From: Palsa-870 sp035937155
Lineage (GTDB): Bacteria > Chloroflexota > Dormibacteria > Dormibacterales > Dormibacteraceae
Direction: 5' to 3'
Assembly (NCBI GenBank): GCA_035937155.1
Contig: DASYVJ010000086.1
Location: forward strand, 1-64,000
Length of the DNA: 64,000 nt
Under the pieces are notes generated by a model, which was given only the letters and a program-made list of their open reading frames with translations, had not been told where the DNA came from and searched no databases. Below, piece after piece: positions 15,693 to 23,867 of the stretch; the first letter of the stretch is position 1; every line of letters starts with the position of its first letter. A program made the position numbers and the translations under genes.

Positions 15693-16108
15693 GCACCACG
15701 GCTTCGGTTGTGGAACGCCTGCGCGAGCGAATTGGCGTGGCCGCGCCGCCGGCCGAGACGACGGTGGAGGCTGGTCATCTCAAACGATTCGCGGAAGCGA
15801 TTGGCGATCCAAACCCGCGCTGGAAGAGCGAGGTGCCGCCGACGTTTCTGATCGCGCTGGCGCCCGTGTCACTGCACCTCGCCGAGGCGGAGGAGTACGG
15901 CAAAGGCTGGCTGAACGGCGGCAATCGTTTCGAGTACTTCGAACCAGTCAAGGTCGGGGACCGGATCACCGCGACCGGGCGCGTCGCGGACGTGTACGAG
16001 AAGACGGGTGCCAGCGGCAGCCTGCTCTTCATCGTCTTCGAGACCGACTACGTCAACCAGCACGGTCGAACCGTCGCGAAACTCCGCGGTACCGCGATCA
16101 GGCGATGA
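15689..16108 (+). CDS. MaoC-N / HadA-like hotdog dehydratase subunit
   Basis: 139 residues from GTG 15689. The opening VEAGHLKRFAEAIGDPNPRW, then PPTFLIALAP and a NGGNRFEYFEPVKVGDRITATGRV strand, matches the FAS1-type MaoC_dehydrat_N domain. HadA of mycobacteria is the close functional model: a non-catalytic subunit that shapes the substrate tunnel. It overlaps the next hotdog gene by ATGA. With that partner it would dehydrate 3-hydroxyacyl thioesters; whether on ACP or CoA is not clear. Confidence 0.85.
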   Translation: MSTTASVVERLRERIGVAAPPAETTVEAGHLKRFAEAIGDPNPRWKSEVPPTFLIALAPVSLHLAEAEEYGKGWLNGGNRFEYFEPVKVGDRITATGRVADVYEKTGASGSLLFIVFETDYVNQHGRTVAKLRGTAIRR

Positions 16109-16497
16109 ACATTCAAGTCGGCCAGGAGCTTCCCGAATTGATCAAGCAGCCCACCACGCGCCAGCTCGTGCAGTACGCGGGCGCTCAGGGTGACTTCTAC
16201 GAGATCCATTACGACCAGGCCTACGCGCAGAGCGTCGCGCTGCCGGGCGTGATCCTGCACGGCCTGCTCAAGGCTGCATTCCTCGGCCAGCTCGTCACGG
16301 ACTGGCTCGGCGACCGCGGCACGCTGAAGACGTTCGACGTGAGCTATCGAGGCATCGATGTTCCGGGTCGCCCGTACCGGTGTCGCGGACGAGTCACCAA
16401 GGTTGAGGGCGATCAGGTCGAGCTAGAGCTCTGGGGCGAAGATTCCGACGGCAACCGCACAACCCTCGGAACTGCCACCGTCGAGATGCGCGGGTAG
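16105..16497 (+). CDS. MaoC / HadB-like hotdog hydratase (catalytic subunit)
   Basis: 130 residues. The hydratase-2 motif is visible as AGAQGDFYEIHYDQAYAQS, with the catalytic Asp and His (D-xxx-IH) and the following VILHGLL helix. This is the catalytic half that pairs with the preceding HadA-like protein. The pair plus the InhA-like reductase 3 kb upstream suggest a mycobacterial-style fatty acid elongation set, but the neighbouring acyl-CoA dehydrogenase would equally fit beta-oxidation. Confidence 0.87.
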   Translation: MNIQVGQELPELIKQPTTRQLVQYAGAQGDFYEIHYDQAYAQSVALPGVILHGLLKAAFLGQLVTDWLGDRGTLKTFDVSYRGIDVPGRPYRCRGRVTKVEGDQVELELWGEDSDGNRTTLGTATVEMRG

Positions 16498-16950
16498 ATG
16501 CTGTTCCTCATCGTCAAGTACATCCACATCCTCGCCGCGATCGTCGCTGTCGGCCTGAACATCAGCTACGCGATCTGGATCATCCGGGCTCAGCGAGAGC
16601 CGGCGCACACCGGCTTCGCGCTCAAGGGGATCAAGTTCCTCGACGACCGCATCGCCAACCCTGCTTACGGCGTGCTGCTGCTGACAGGGCTTTTGATGGT
16701 GTTCCTTGCCGGTTACTCCCTGACGACGCTCTGGATCGATATTGCGCTCGTCCTATTCGTCCTTCTTATCGTGGTCGCGGTGGTCTTCTTCACCCCATCG
16801 CTGCGCGAACAGGTCAAGCTCGTCGAGTCAGGTGACGTTTCCTCTGCTGAGTTCCGCCGCCTCGCGCAGCGCGGTCAGCTTGCCGGTCAGGCCCTCGGTG
16901 CGATCGTGCTGGTGATACTCGCCATGATGGTCTTCAAACCCCACTTGTAG
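16498..16950 (+). CDS. DUF2269-like integral membrane protein
   Basis: 150 residues with four hydrophobic helices (roughly 5-27, 53-72, 75-97, 126-147). The start MLFLIVKYIHILAAIVAVGLN with the conserved H in a K-x-x-H pattern is typical of DUF2269 and related small four-helix proteins. The ATG follows the hadB-like stop directly. Its 3' end overlaps the opposite-strand gene by 64 bases. Function unknown. Confidence 0.75.
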   Translation: MLFLIVKYIHILAAIVAVGLNISYAIWIIRAQREPAHTGFALKGIKFLDDRIANPAYGVLLLTGLLMVFLAGYSLTTLWIDIALVLFVLLIVVAVVFFTPSLREQVKLVESGDVSSAEFRRLAQRGQLAGQALGAIVLVILAMMVFKPHL

Positions 16951-17660
16951 GGCACCTGCGCCCGAAGCGCTGCCATGCCGCGCATGGCCAAAACCACCGA
17001 CGCATCGATCACGCAGTAGCCGCCCGCGATCACCGAAGGCGGGTTGCCGGACGGGATGTGCGTCCAGGGCGCGACCGGCAGCCACACCCAGTTGCCGAAA
17101 AACGTACCGAAGATCTCGAGCTCACCAGTGGCGATGAAGATGGCGGCGAACAGCGCCCAGCGCGGCGAGCGCAAGACGAAGTACGCGAATACCGGCAGGC
17201 ATAGGGCGCCTTGAATGTCGACCCGCCCCGTGATCACCGGCAGGATGGTCAGCCCCGCCACGGCCCACAATGTGGCGCCTGCGAGGACCACGTAGGCCAC
17301 GCCCTTGCCGTGCTTGAGCACGACAGGTGTGGTCATTGCGAGCAAGCCGAACAGGTACACGGCACCATGGCCTGGCGGCACGAAGAGCGGCACATTGTGC
17401 AGGCGGTAGACGTACAGCCCCCAGATCAGAGAGCCGAAGATCTCGAACCCGGTGGCGACGATGACGCAGATCCAAATCTGCAGGCGCTGTTCCTTCGGCG
17501 CTTTGAGCGCCGCCAGATAGAGCGCCGCGAAGGTGAGCAGCCCCAACAACCACTGCTGCCACAGGGCCGTTGTCCTGCTGTCCGCGAGCAGCAGGATCGG
17601 TGTATAGGTCAGGAGATAGACATGAAGCCAGTAAGGCTTGAGTCGGGTGACCAAGGCCAT
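16887..17660 (-). CDS. Multi-pass membrane protein of unknown function
   Basis: 257 residues and about seven hydrophobic helices, with charged or aromatic loop signatures such as EIFGSLIWGLYVYRLHNVPLFVPPGHGAVY and EIFGTFFGNWVWLP. The same E-I-F-G core appears twice, so the protein may have arisen by internal duplication. I do not recognise a named family. It lies downstream of the first binding-protein gene on the same strand but behind a terminator-like hairpin. Confidence 0.7.
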   Translation of the reverse strand: MALVTRLKPYWLHVYLLTYTPILLLADSRTTALWQQWLLGLLTFAALYLAALKAPKEQRLQIWICVIVATGFEIFGSLIWGLYVYRLHNVPLFVPPGHGAVYLFGLLAMTTPVVLKHGKGVAYVVLAGATLWAVAGLTILPVITGRVDIQGALCLPVFAYFVLRSPRWALFAAIFIATGELEIFGTFFGNWVWLPVAPWTHIPSGNPPSVIAGGYCVIDASVVLAMRGMAALRAQVPYKWGLKTIMASITSTIAPRA

Positions 17661-17669
17661 TGAATGGTA

Positions 17670-17697
17670 GCGGGGCCGGTATCGGTGCCGGCCCCGC
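17670..17697 (-). terminator. GC-rich hairpin after the first livK-like gene
   Basis: GCGGGGCCGG pairs with CCGGCCCCGC across an 8-base loop, 10 bases past the stop at 17707. No T-run follows, so termination strength is uncertain. Confidence 0.5.
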
Positions 17698-17706
17698 CGA
17701 GAATCG

Positions 17707-18945
17707 TTACTTCAGAGTGCCGCGCTCGTCGATGAGGCTGCCCTGCAGCGTCCAACCGGTGCCATTCCACGTGATCACCTGTTCCTGAGCGATCGGGAAG
17801 TGATCGCTCGAGGTTGTCTTGACCACGACCCCGGGCAGCAGGAACGGATTATTTGACTCGTTGAGCTGAGTGGCCGCGATGCTCATCACATTGGCGCGAG
17901 TCATGTTCGAGCCGGCCTGCTTGAGGACGTCGACCATTGTCCAAGCAACCGCGACGCCGTAGATGTTGAAACCGTCCTTGACGTTGCACGTCGTGCAGTT
18001 GGCGATGACTTCCTTGTAGAGCTTCATGCCCGCGTCGGAGGCCCACTGTGGGTCGGTCGGGTCCTTGATGTAGCCGACGCTGGTCACGTTCTTGAGCGCG
18101 GCGCCGTTCTTGGCCGCGATGCCCATGTAGACCTGCGGGTTGGACACCGAGTTCAGATAGATGGTCGGCTCCCAGTGCAGCGCCGTGATGATCACGAGCG
18201 ACTTGATCGTGAACGCCGGCGTGGTGAACAGGAAGACCGTGTCAGCGCCTTTGGCCTTGAGCGTGGCGAGTTGCGATGCCGTGTTGGTCGCCGTGACGTC
18301 GTAGCTCTGTTTGTCGACGATCATCGATGCGTTGGACCCGAGCCCGTCGGTGAGCCCCTTCAGATAGTCCTGGCCGTAGTCGTCGTTCTGATACAGGACG
18401 CCGATCTTCGCGCCCGCGTGCTTGGCCACCACGTCCTTGGCGTAGATACGAGACTCTCCCTGGTAGGCCGGCTGCCAGCCGAGGGAGTAGGGGTGCTGGC
18501 TGAAGTCGGCGCTGAAAGTGGTCGCGCCGGTAGCCACGAACAGCTGCGGCACCTTCTGGGTGTTCAGGTAGTCACGCACTGATGTCTGGGCCTGCGTGCC
18601 AAGGCCGCTGAACATAGCGAAGACCTTGTCCTGCTCGACCAGCTGCTTCGTCAGCGGGACGGTGTTGGCGGGGTTGTAGCCGTCGTCGAGGATCTTGAAC
18701 GTGATCTTTTTGCCGTTGACGCCGCCCTGGTTGTTGTTGATGTACGTGAAGTACGCGTTCTCGCCATTAGCGATCGTCCCGTATGCGGCCGCCGGCCCGG
18801 ACAGGGCGATTGTGTTGCCCAGGAGAATTGAGTTGCTGGTGATGCCGACGTCGGTTTGGGGGGCCGTGCTGGTCGAGCCGCCACACGCGGCAAGGGTGAC
18901 CAAAAGGGCCGCAACCGCGGCGAACCGAGGGCCATTGTTTGCCAT
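17707..18945 (-). CDS. Branched-chain-type ABC transporter substrate-binding protein (copy 1)
   Basis: 412 residues with a lipoprotein signal ending in LVTLAACGG (Cys at the lipobox), followed by a periplasmic-binding type I domain: VGITSNSILLGNTIALSGPAA, IGVLYQNDDYGQDYLKGL, and the C-terminal FPIAQEQVITWNG strand. These bind amino acids, amides or aromatic ligands for Liv-type importers. ATG 18945 is chosen because it has GGAGCTT just upstream and a normal signal peptide. Closely related to the copy just upstream, at 19114-20346, a tandem duplication. Confidence 0.9.
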   Translation of the reverse strand: MANNGPRFAAVAALLVTLAACGGSTSTAPQTDVGITSNSILLGNTIALSGPAAAYGTIANGENAYFTYINNNQGGVNGKKITFKILDDGYNPANTVPLTKQLVEQDKVFAMFSGLGTQAQTSVRDYLNTQKVPQLFVATGATTFSADFSQHPYSLGWQPAYQGESRIYAKDVVAKHAGAKIGVLYQNDDYGQDYLKGLTDGLGSNASMIVDKQSYDVTATNTASQLATLKAKGADTVFLFTTPAFTIKSLVIITALHWEPTIYLNSVSNPQVYMGIAAKNGAALKNVTSVGYIKDPTDPQWASDAGMKLYKEVIANCTTCNVKDGFNIYGVAVAWTMVDVLKQAGSNMTRANVMSIAATQLNESNNPFLLPGVVVKTTSSDHFPIAQEQVITWNGTGWTLQGSLIDERGTLK

Positions 18946-19083
18946 AGAAGCTCCTCTCGCGTTAATGAAGATGTATTTAAGCAGTCTGGCAACCGGGCGG
19001 CATCTGTCCAATCTCTCGATCGGCGGCCGCCATCTCGGGCCTGGCGATACGGCCTTAAGGTCGCGGCGGAACTCCTTTTGGTT

Positions 19084-19108
19084 GGCGGGGCCGCTGGGCG
19101 GCCCCGCC
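19084..19108 (-). terminator. GC-rich hairpin between the two binding-protein genes
   Basis: GGCGGGGCCGC and GCGGCCCCGCC form an 11-bp stem with a 3-base loop just past the stop at 19114. No T-run follows. It could attenuate or protect the mRNA between the paralogues. Confidence 0.5.
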
Positions 19109-19113
19109 GAGGA

Positions 19114-20346
19114 CTACTTGATTGTGCCGCGCACGTCGATGAGGCTGCCCTGCAGCGTCCAGCCGGTCCCGCTCCAGGTCTCCAACTGCATCTGCGAGAT
19201 CGGGAAGTGGTCGGTGGAGGTCGTCTTGATCACCACACCTGGAAGCGCGAAGGGGTTGGTCTCATTGAGCTGGGTGGACGCGATGTTCATCACGTTCTGG
19301 CGGGTCATGTTCGTACCCGCCTGCTTCAGTACGTCGACCATCGTGTAGGCCGCCGCCACGCCGCTGATGTTGAAGCTGTTGTTTGCGTCGCACGTCGAGC
19401 AGTTGGCGATGACCTGCCTGTAGAGCACCATGCCCGCGTCGTTCGCCCACTGGGAATCGTTCGGGTCTTTCAGGTAGGCGACGCTGGTCATGTTCTTGAG
19501 CGCAGCGCCTGCCTTGGCGGCAGCACCCACGGTCGTGCGCGGGTTGGAAACCGAGTTCACGTAGATATTCGGCTCCCAGTGCAGAGCCGTGACTGCGACC
19601 AGAGCCTGGATGGTGAACTTAGGCGTGGAGAACAGGAACAACGTGTCGGCACCCTTGGCCTTGAGCGTTGCGACCTGGGATGCGGTCGTGGCCGCGGTTA
19701 CGTCGTAGCTCTGCTTGTCGACGATCATCGAGGCGCTGGACCCGAGCCCGTCGGTCAGTCCCTTCAGATAGTCCTGGCCGTAGTCGTCGTTCTGATAGAG
19801 GACACCGATCTTCGCGCTTGCGTGGTTGGCGAGGATGTCCTTGGCGTAGATGTGGGACTCGGCCTGGTAGGAGGGTATCCAGCCGACGGTCCACGGGTAC
19901 TTTGTGTGGTCGAGGCCCCAGGTCGTCGCGCCGGTATACACGAAAATCTGCGGCACCTTCTGGGTGTTCAGGTAGTCGCGAACTGACGTCTGGTCCTGGG
20001 TACCGAGGCCACCGAAGACGCCGAAGACCTTGTCCTGCTCGACGAGCTGCTTGGTCAGTGGGACCGTATTGGCCGGGTTGTAGACATCGTCGAGGATCTT
20101 GAACGTGATCGAGCGGCCGTTGACCCCGCCATGGTTGTTGACATACGTGTAGTACGCGTTCGCCGCGCTGGAGATCGTCCCGTAAGCGGCGGCCGGGCCG
20201 GACAGAGCGTTTGTGTTGCCGAGCAGGATCGAGTTGCTCGTGATGCCGACATCGCTCTGGGCGGCTGGGGTGGTCGAGCCGCCGCAGGCGGCAATGCTGA
20301 CGAAAAGGGCTGCGAGCGCCGCGAACCGAGACCCGGCCTTTGTCAT
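19114..20346 (-). CDS. Branched-chain-type ABC transporter substrate-binding protein (copy 2)
   Basis: 410 residues with lipobox VSIAACGG and the same type I binding fold as copy 1. Identical blocks include VGITSNSILLGNT, VPLTKQLVEQDKVF and the YQNDDYGQDYLKGLTDGLGS segment. Divergence is concentrated in the ligand-cleft half (for example YTGATTWGLDHTKYPW against VATGATTFSADFSQHPYS in copy 1), which suggests different ligands. It is the binding-protein gene nearest to livM and probably the primary partner of the transporter. Confidence 0.9.
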   Translation of the reverse strand: MTKAGSRFAALAALFVSIAACGGSTTPAAQSDVGITSNSILLGNTNALSGPAAAYGTISSAANAYYTYVNNHGGVNGRSITFKILDDVYNPANTVPLTKQLVEQDKVFGVFGGLGTQDQTSVRDYLNTQKVPQIFVYTGATTWGLDHTKYPWTVGWIPSYQAESHIYAKDILANHASAKIGVLYQNDDYGQDYLKGLTDGLGSSASMIVDKQSYDVTAATTASQVATLKAKGADTLFLFSTPKFTIQALVAVTALHWEPNIYVNSVSNPRTTVGAAAKAGAALKNMTSVAYLKDPNDSQWANDAGMVLYRQVIANCSTCDANNSFNISGVAAAYTMVDVLKQAGTNMTRQNVMNIASTQLNETNPFALPGVVIKTTSTDHFPISQMQLETWSGTGWTLQGSLIDVRGTIK

Positions 20347-20409
20347 GGACTGCCTCCCCGCTTTATGGAAAAGACGTTCAGGACAGTCTGTCAGGTCAGA
20401 TGAGCCTTG

Positions 20410-21501
20410 TCAGGCGGCACGGGACTCCGGCGGCAGCTGCCCGGGTTCTTGATCGGCGGTCCCCTGGAGGCGGCGCCGGAGACGCGAATAGCCCGCATTG
20501 ATCAGGCCGACGATCCCGTTCGGGGCGAAGATCATGATCAGGATCAGAATCGCCCCGTACGTGACGGATGGGCCGGCCTTCTCCACAGCCGAAGCGATCT
20601 GGGTCGGGATCCAGGTTTGTGTCGGCACCCACTGGTTTGACTCGATGGGCAGGAAGTAGGCGAAGATGCCTCCGGCCAGTGGTCCAGGAATTGACGCCAG
20701 GCCTCCGATGACGGCGCCGACCAGGAGCTGGATCGAGAGCGACACGGGAAATGTATCGGGGCTCACGAACCCTGTCGACATGCCGAAGAGCGAGCCGGCG
20801 ACGCCCGCGTAGAGGGCCGAGATGCCAAACGCCAGGGTCTTGTAGCCGGCGATGTTGACCCCTGAAGCTGCGGCTGCCACCTCGCCGTCTCGGAGCGCCC
20901 GCATGGCGCGGCCGGCCCGGTGCCGCACAAGGTTCCAGGCCAGCCAGAAAAGAATGAGGGCAAAGCCGAGAGTCACGTAGTAGGTCCACTGGTCGGAGGT
21001 CATTGCGGAACCGGTCAGTGCGGTGAAAGCGTCCTTGGCGAACTGCGGTGGGTCGGGCGGCGTCAGGATGATTCCCTGCACGCCGCCTGTGAGCTCGGCG
21101 GGCCGCTTGATCAGGCTTGGCGTGACAACCGCCAGAGCGAAAGTCGCGAGGGCAAGGTACAGCGCCGACAGGCGCAGTGCTGGCACCCCGAAAACGAATC
21201 CCACAATCCCAGTGACCAGCCCCGCGATGGGAATCGTCACAAGGTAATCCATGTTGTAGCGGTGGGCGAGGATCGCGGACGTATAGGCGCCAAGCGCCAT
21301 GAACGCGCCATGACCCAGCGAGAGCTGGCCGCTGTAGCCGACCAGAATGTTTAGGCCCATGATCGCGATCGCGAGGATGAGCGCCTGCGCCCACTGTCCC
21401 GCCTGGAAGCTGCTGATCACGGTCGGCCAGCCGACAAAGAAGAGGATGGCCACGACGACCAGCCAGTAGCGTGGCGGTGCGGTCCGGATGCGCTGGAGCA
21501 T
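20410..21501 (-). CDS. livM: LivM-type ABC permease
   Basis: From ATG 21501 the protein has 363 residues; a longer TTG-started frame overlaps livH and is rejected. Typical LivM elements are VGYSGQLSLGHGAFMALGAYTSAILA and RDGEVAAAASGVN for contact with the ATPases. About nine helices. It starts 10 bases past the livH stop. The tail after the last helix (RLRRRLQGTADQEPGQ) is cytoplasmic. Confidence 0.9.
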   Translation of the reverse strand: MLQRIRTAPPRYWLVVVAILFFVGWPTVISSFQAGQWAQALILAIAIMGLNILVGYSGQLSLGHGAFMALGAYTSAILAHRYNMDYLVTIPIAGLVTGIVGFVFGVPALRLSALYLALATFALAVVTPSLIKRPAELTGGVQGIILTPPDPPQFAKDAFTALTGSAMTSDQWTYYVTLGFALILFWLAWNLVRHRAGRAMRALRDGEVAAAASGVNIAGYKTLAFGISALYAGVAGSLFGMSTGFVSPDTFPVSLSIQLLVGAVIGGLASIPGPLAGGIFAYFLPIESNQWVPTQTWIPTQIASAVEKAGPSVTYGAILILIMIFAPNGIVGLINAGYSRLRRRLQGTADQEPGQLPPESRAA

Positions 21502-21511
21502 CAGTGTCCCG

Positions 21512-22393
21512 TCAAACGCGGCGGACCGTTGGCCGTCCGAAGAGGCCGTTCGGCTTGATGAGAAGGACGCCGATGATGATCGCCAGGGCGACCGCGAGCT
21601 GCAGGTCGCCTCCGACAAAAGGCACGTACGCCCCCGCCAGGTTGACGGTCACGCCGACTATGACACCGCCGACGACGGCGCCAAGCGGGCTCTCGATCCC
21701 ACCCAGTACGGCAGCTGCAAAGGCGTAGATGATGATCGTTTGCATCATGTTCGGCTCGAGCAGAAGAATCGGGGCGACCATGATCCCGGACACCGCGCCG
21801 ACGGCCGATGCGAGACCCCAACCCAACGCAAGCATCCAGCTCACATGCACTCCGAGCAGGCGGCTCGCCTCCGGGTGGTGGGCGGCGGCTCGCAGCGTAA
21901 GACCCACTGTGGTGCGCTGCAGCATCAGGTAGATCAGAAGAAGAACCACCCCGGAGACCGCGATCACGCCAAGGTCTCGGTAGCTGACAAAGGCCCCGAG
22001 TAGGTTGATGGTCTGCGGTGGGAAGGGGCTCGGAAATGCCCGCGGCAAGTAGCCGAACATGAACCCGGCCAGCCCGTTGAGCAGCGCCGCGAGACCGAGA
22101 GTCACGATGACCAGCGTCAAGATCGGAGCGCGCTCCACCGGGTGGATCACGACGCGCTGGATCGCGATTCCGCCTGCGAATGCAAGCACCAGGGTCACCG
22201 GGAAGGCGATCCAGTAGTTAAGGCCGTGATCGATCAGCGTAAAGGCCATGAAGGTTGCCATCATGGCCATCTCGCCTTGGGCGAAGTTGACCAGGCCCAT
22301 CGCGTTGTAGATCAGAACGAGCGCCAGTGCGAGGCTCGCGAATATCGCACCCTGGGCGATGCCGCTGACGACCTGCTGCAGGAACTCTTGCAC
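21512..22393 (-). CDS. livH: LivH-type ABC permease
   Basis: 293 residues, eight helices. The N-terminus GIAQGAIFASLALALVLIYNAMGLVNFAQGEMAMMATF is the standard LivH signature. The coupling-helix region AAHHPEASRLLGVHVSWM matches the permease family motif. It pairs with LivM to make the membrane pore of the branched-chain-type importer. Two bases separate it from livF. Confidence 0.92.
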   Translation of the reverse strand: MQEFLQQVVSGIAQGAIFASLALALVLIYNAMGLVNFAQGEMAMMATFMAFTLIDHGLNYWIAFPVTLVLAFAGGIAIQRVVIHPVERAPILTLVIVTLGLAALLNGLAGFMFGYLPRAFPSPFPPQTINLLGAFVSYRDLGVIAVSGVVLLLIYLMLQRTTVGLTLRAAAHHPEASRLLGVHVSWMLALGWGLASAVGAVSGIMVAPILLLEPNMMQTIIIYAFAAAVLGGIESPLGAVVGGVIVGVTVNLAGAYVPFVGGDLQLAVALAIIIGVLLIKPNGLFGRPTVRRV

Positions 22394-22395
22394 GG

Positions 22396-23106
22396 CTAAT
22401 AACCGAGGTACGACTTGCGAACGGAGTCGTTGCCTTTCAGCTCGGCGCTGCTGCCCGTGACCGCAACGCGGCCAACCTCGAGCACGTACGCATGGGTCGA
22501 CATCTCGAGGGCGATCCTGGCGTTCTGCTCGACCAGCAACACCGCGACCTTGTCCGCCTGGTTGATGGTGCGGATGATCTCGAAGATCGCGCGCACGATC
22601 ATCGGCGCGAGCCCGAGCGAGGGTTCGTCGAGGAGCATGAGCTTCGGCTTCATCAGAAAGGCGCGCGCGAGCGCGAGCATCTGCTGCTCGCCGCCCGACA
22701 GCGTGCTGGCGGACAGGCGGCGGCGCTCACGCAGCACTGGGAAGTACTCGAACACGCGGTCATAGTCCTTGCGCACGGCCGGGCCGTCGCGGCGAAGATG
22801 CGAGCCGAGCTTCAAGTTCTCGTCGACGGTGAGCTCGGTGAGGATGCCTCTGCCCTCGGGCACGTGGGCGATCCCGCAGCGGACCACATCTTCGGTGTGC
22901 ATCCGGTTCAGCGACCGTCCTGCGAATCGGATACCGCCGGTCCAGCGCACGCCGCCTGTGATCGCGCGCAGGGTGGTGGTTTTGCCCGCCCCGTTGGCGC
23001 CCAGCAGCGAAACGACCTCGCCCTCGGGCACCGAAAGCGAAACGCCATGGAGTACCGATGTCGGACCGTAGCCCGCGCGCACCTCCTCCAGCTCGAGCAG
23101 CGCCAT
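22396..23106 (-). CDS. livF: LivF-type ABC ATPase
   Basis: 236 residues. Walker A GANGAGKTT near residue 36, signature LSGGEQQML, Walker B LMLLDEPSLGLAP, and an H-loop replaced by LVEQN as in the LivF group. Its start shares one base with the livG stop, indicating tight coupling. Powers import together with LivG. Confidence 0.93.
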   Translation of the reverse strand: MALLELEEVRAGYGPTSVLHGVSLSVPEGEVVSLLGANGAGKTTTLRAITGGVRWTGGIRFAGRSLNRMHTEDVVRCGIAHVPEGRGILTELTVDENLKLGSHLRRDGPAVRKDYDRVFEYFPVLRERRRLSASTLSGGEQQMLALARAFLMKPKLMLLDEPSLGLAPMIVRAIFEIIRTINQADKVAVLLVEQNARIALEMSTHAYVLEVGRVAVTGSSAELKGNDSVRKSYLGY

Positions 23107-23867
23107 CAGGCAGCTCCGAGGTATGCGTCGATCACGGCCGGGTCACGCTGGACATCGGCGGGATTGCCCTCGGCGATCTTCTTGCCGAAGTCGAGCACCA
23201 CCACCTTGTCGGAGATGCCCATGACGAAAGACATGTGGTGCTCGACCAGCAGCATCGTGACGTCGAGATCGTCATGGATGCGGCGCAGCAGTCGAGCCAT
23301 GGCGTCCACTTCTTCGTGGCTGATTCCGCCAGCGGGCTCGTCCAGCAGCAGCAGTCGCGGCTTCGAGACAAGCGCGCGCGCCAGCTCCACTCGTTTTTGC
23401 GTACCGAAGGGCAGTGCCGCAACCGGGCGCGTCGCCATTGCTCCAAGACCGACGAAGTCGATCATCTCCATGGCCCTCTTCCTTGCCGCGGATTCTGCTT
23501 TCACGGCCGCAGGCAGCGGGATGGTGGACTGGAGCCAGCCGCTAGGCGTCCTGATGTGATCGCCGACGATCACGTTCTCGAGGACGGTCATCGACCGGAA
23601 CAGAGCGAGGTTCTGAAACGTCCTGGCCAGGCCGTGACGGACCACCTCGTGCGGCGGTATGCGAGAGACCGGATCGCCGTCGATCAAGACGCTGCCGGAG
23701 GTCGGCCGGTACACCCGCGTGATGACGTTGAACAGCGTGGTCTTGCCGGCTCCGTTGGGGCCGATAAGGGCCACCACCTCGCCCGCGTCGACGGTGAAGG
23801 AGACGCGATCGAGCGCCACGACCCCCCCGAAGCGGACGCTGAGCTCGCGCACTTCGAGCAGCGCCAT
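23106..23867 (-). CDS. livG: LivG-type ABC ATPase
   Basis: 253 residues. Walker A GPNGAGKTTLFN near residue 36, variant signature LPFGTQKRVELARAL, Walker B LLLLDEPAGG, H-loop LVEHHMSF, and the C-terminal LDFGKKIAEGNPADVQRDPAVIDAYLG that marks LivG. Its ATG shares a base (TGATG) with the stop of the Pro/Thr-rich gene upstream, placing that gene in the same transcript. Confidence 0.93.
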   Translation of the reverse strand: MALLEVRELSVRFGGVVALDRVSFTVDAGEVVALIGPNGAGKTTLFNVITRVYRPTSGSVLIDGDPVSRIPPHEVVRHGLARTFQNLALFRSMTVLENVIVGDHIRTPSGWLQSTIPLPAAVKAESAARKRAMEMIDFVGLGAMATRPVAALPFGTQKRVELARALVSKPRLLLLDEPAGGISHEEVDAMARLLRRIHDDLDVTMLLVEHHMSFVMGISDKVVVLDFGKKIAEGNPADVQRDPAVIDAYLGAA

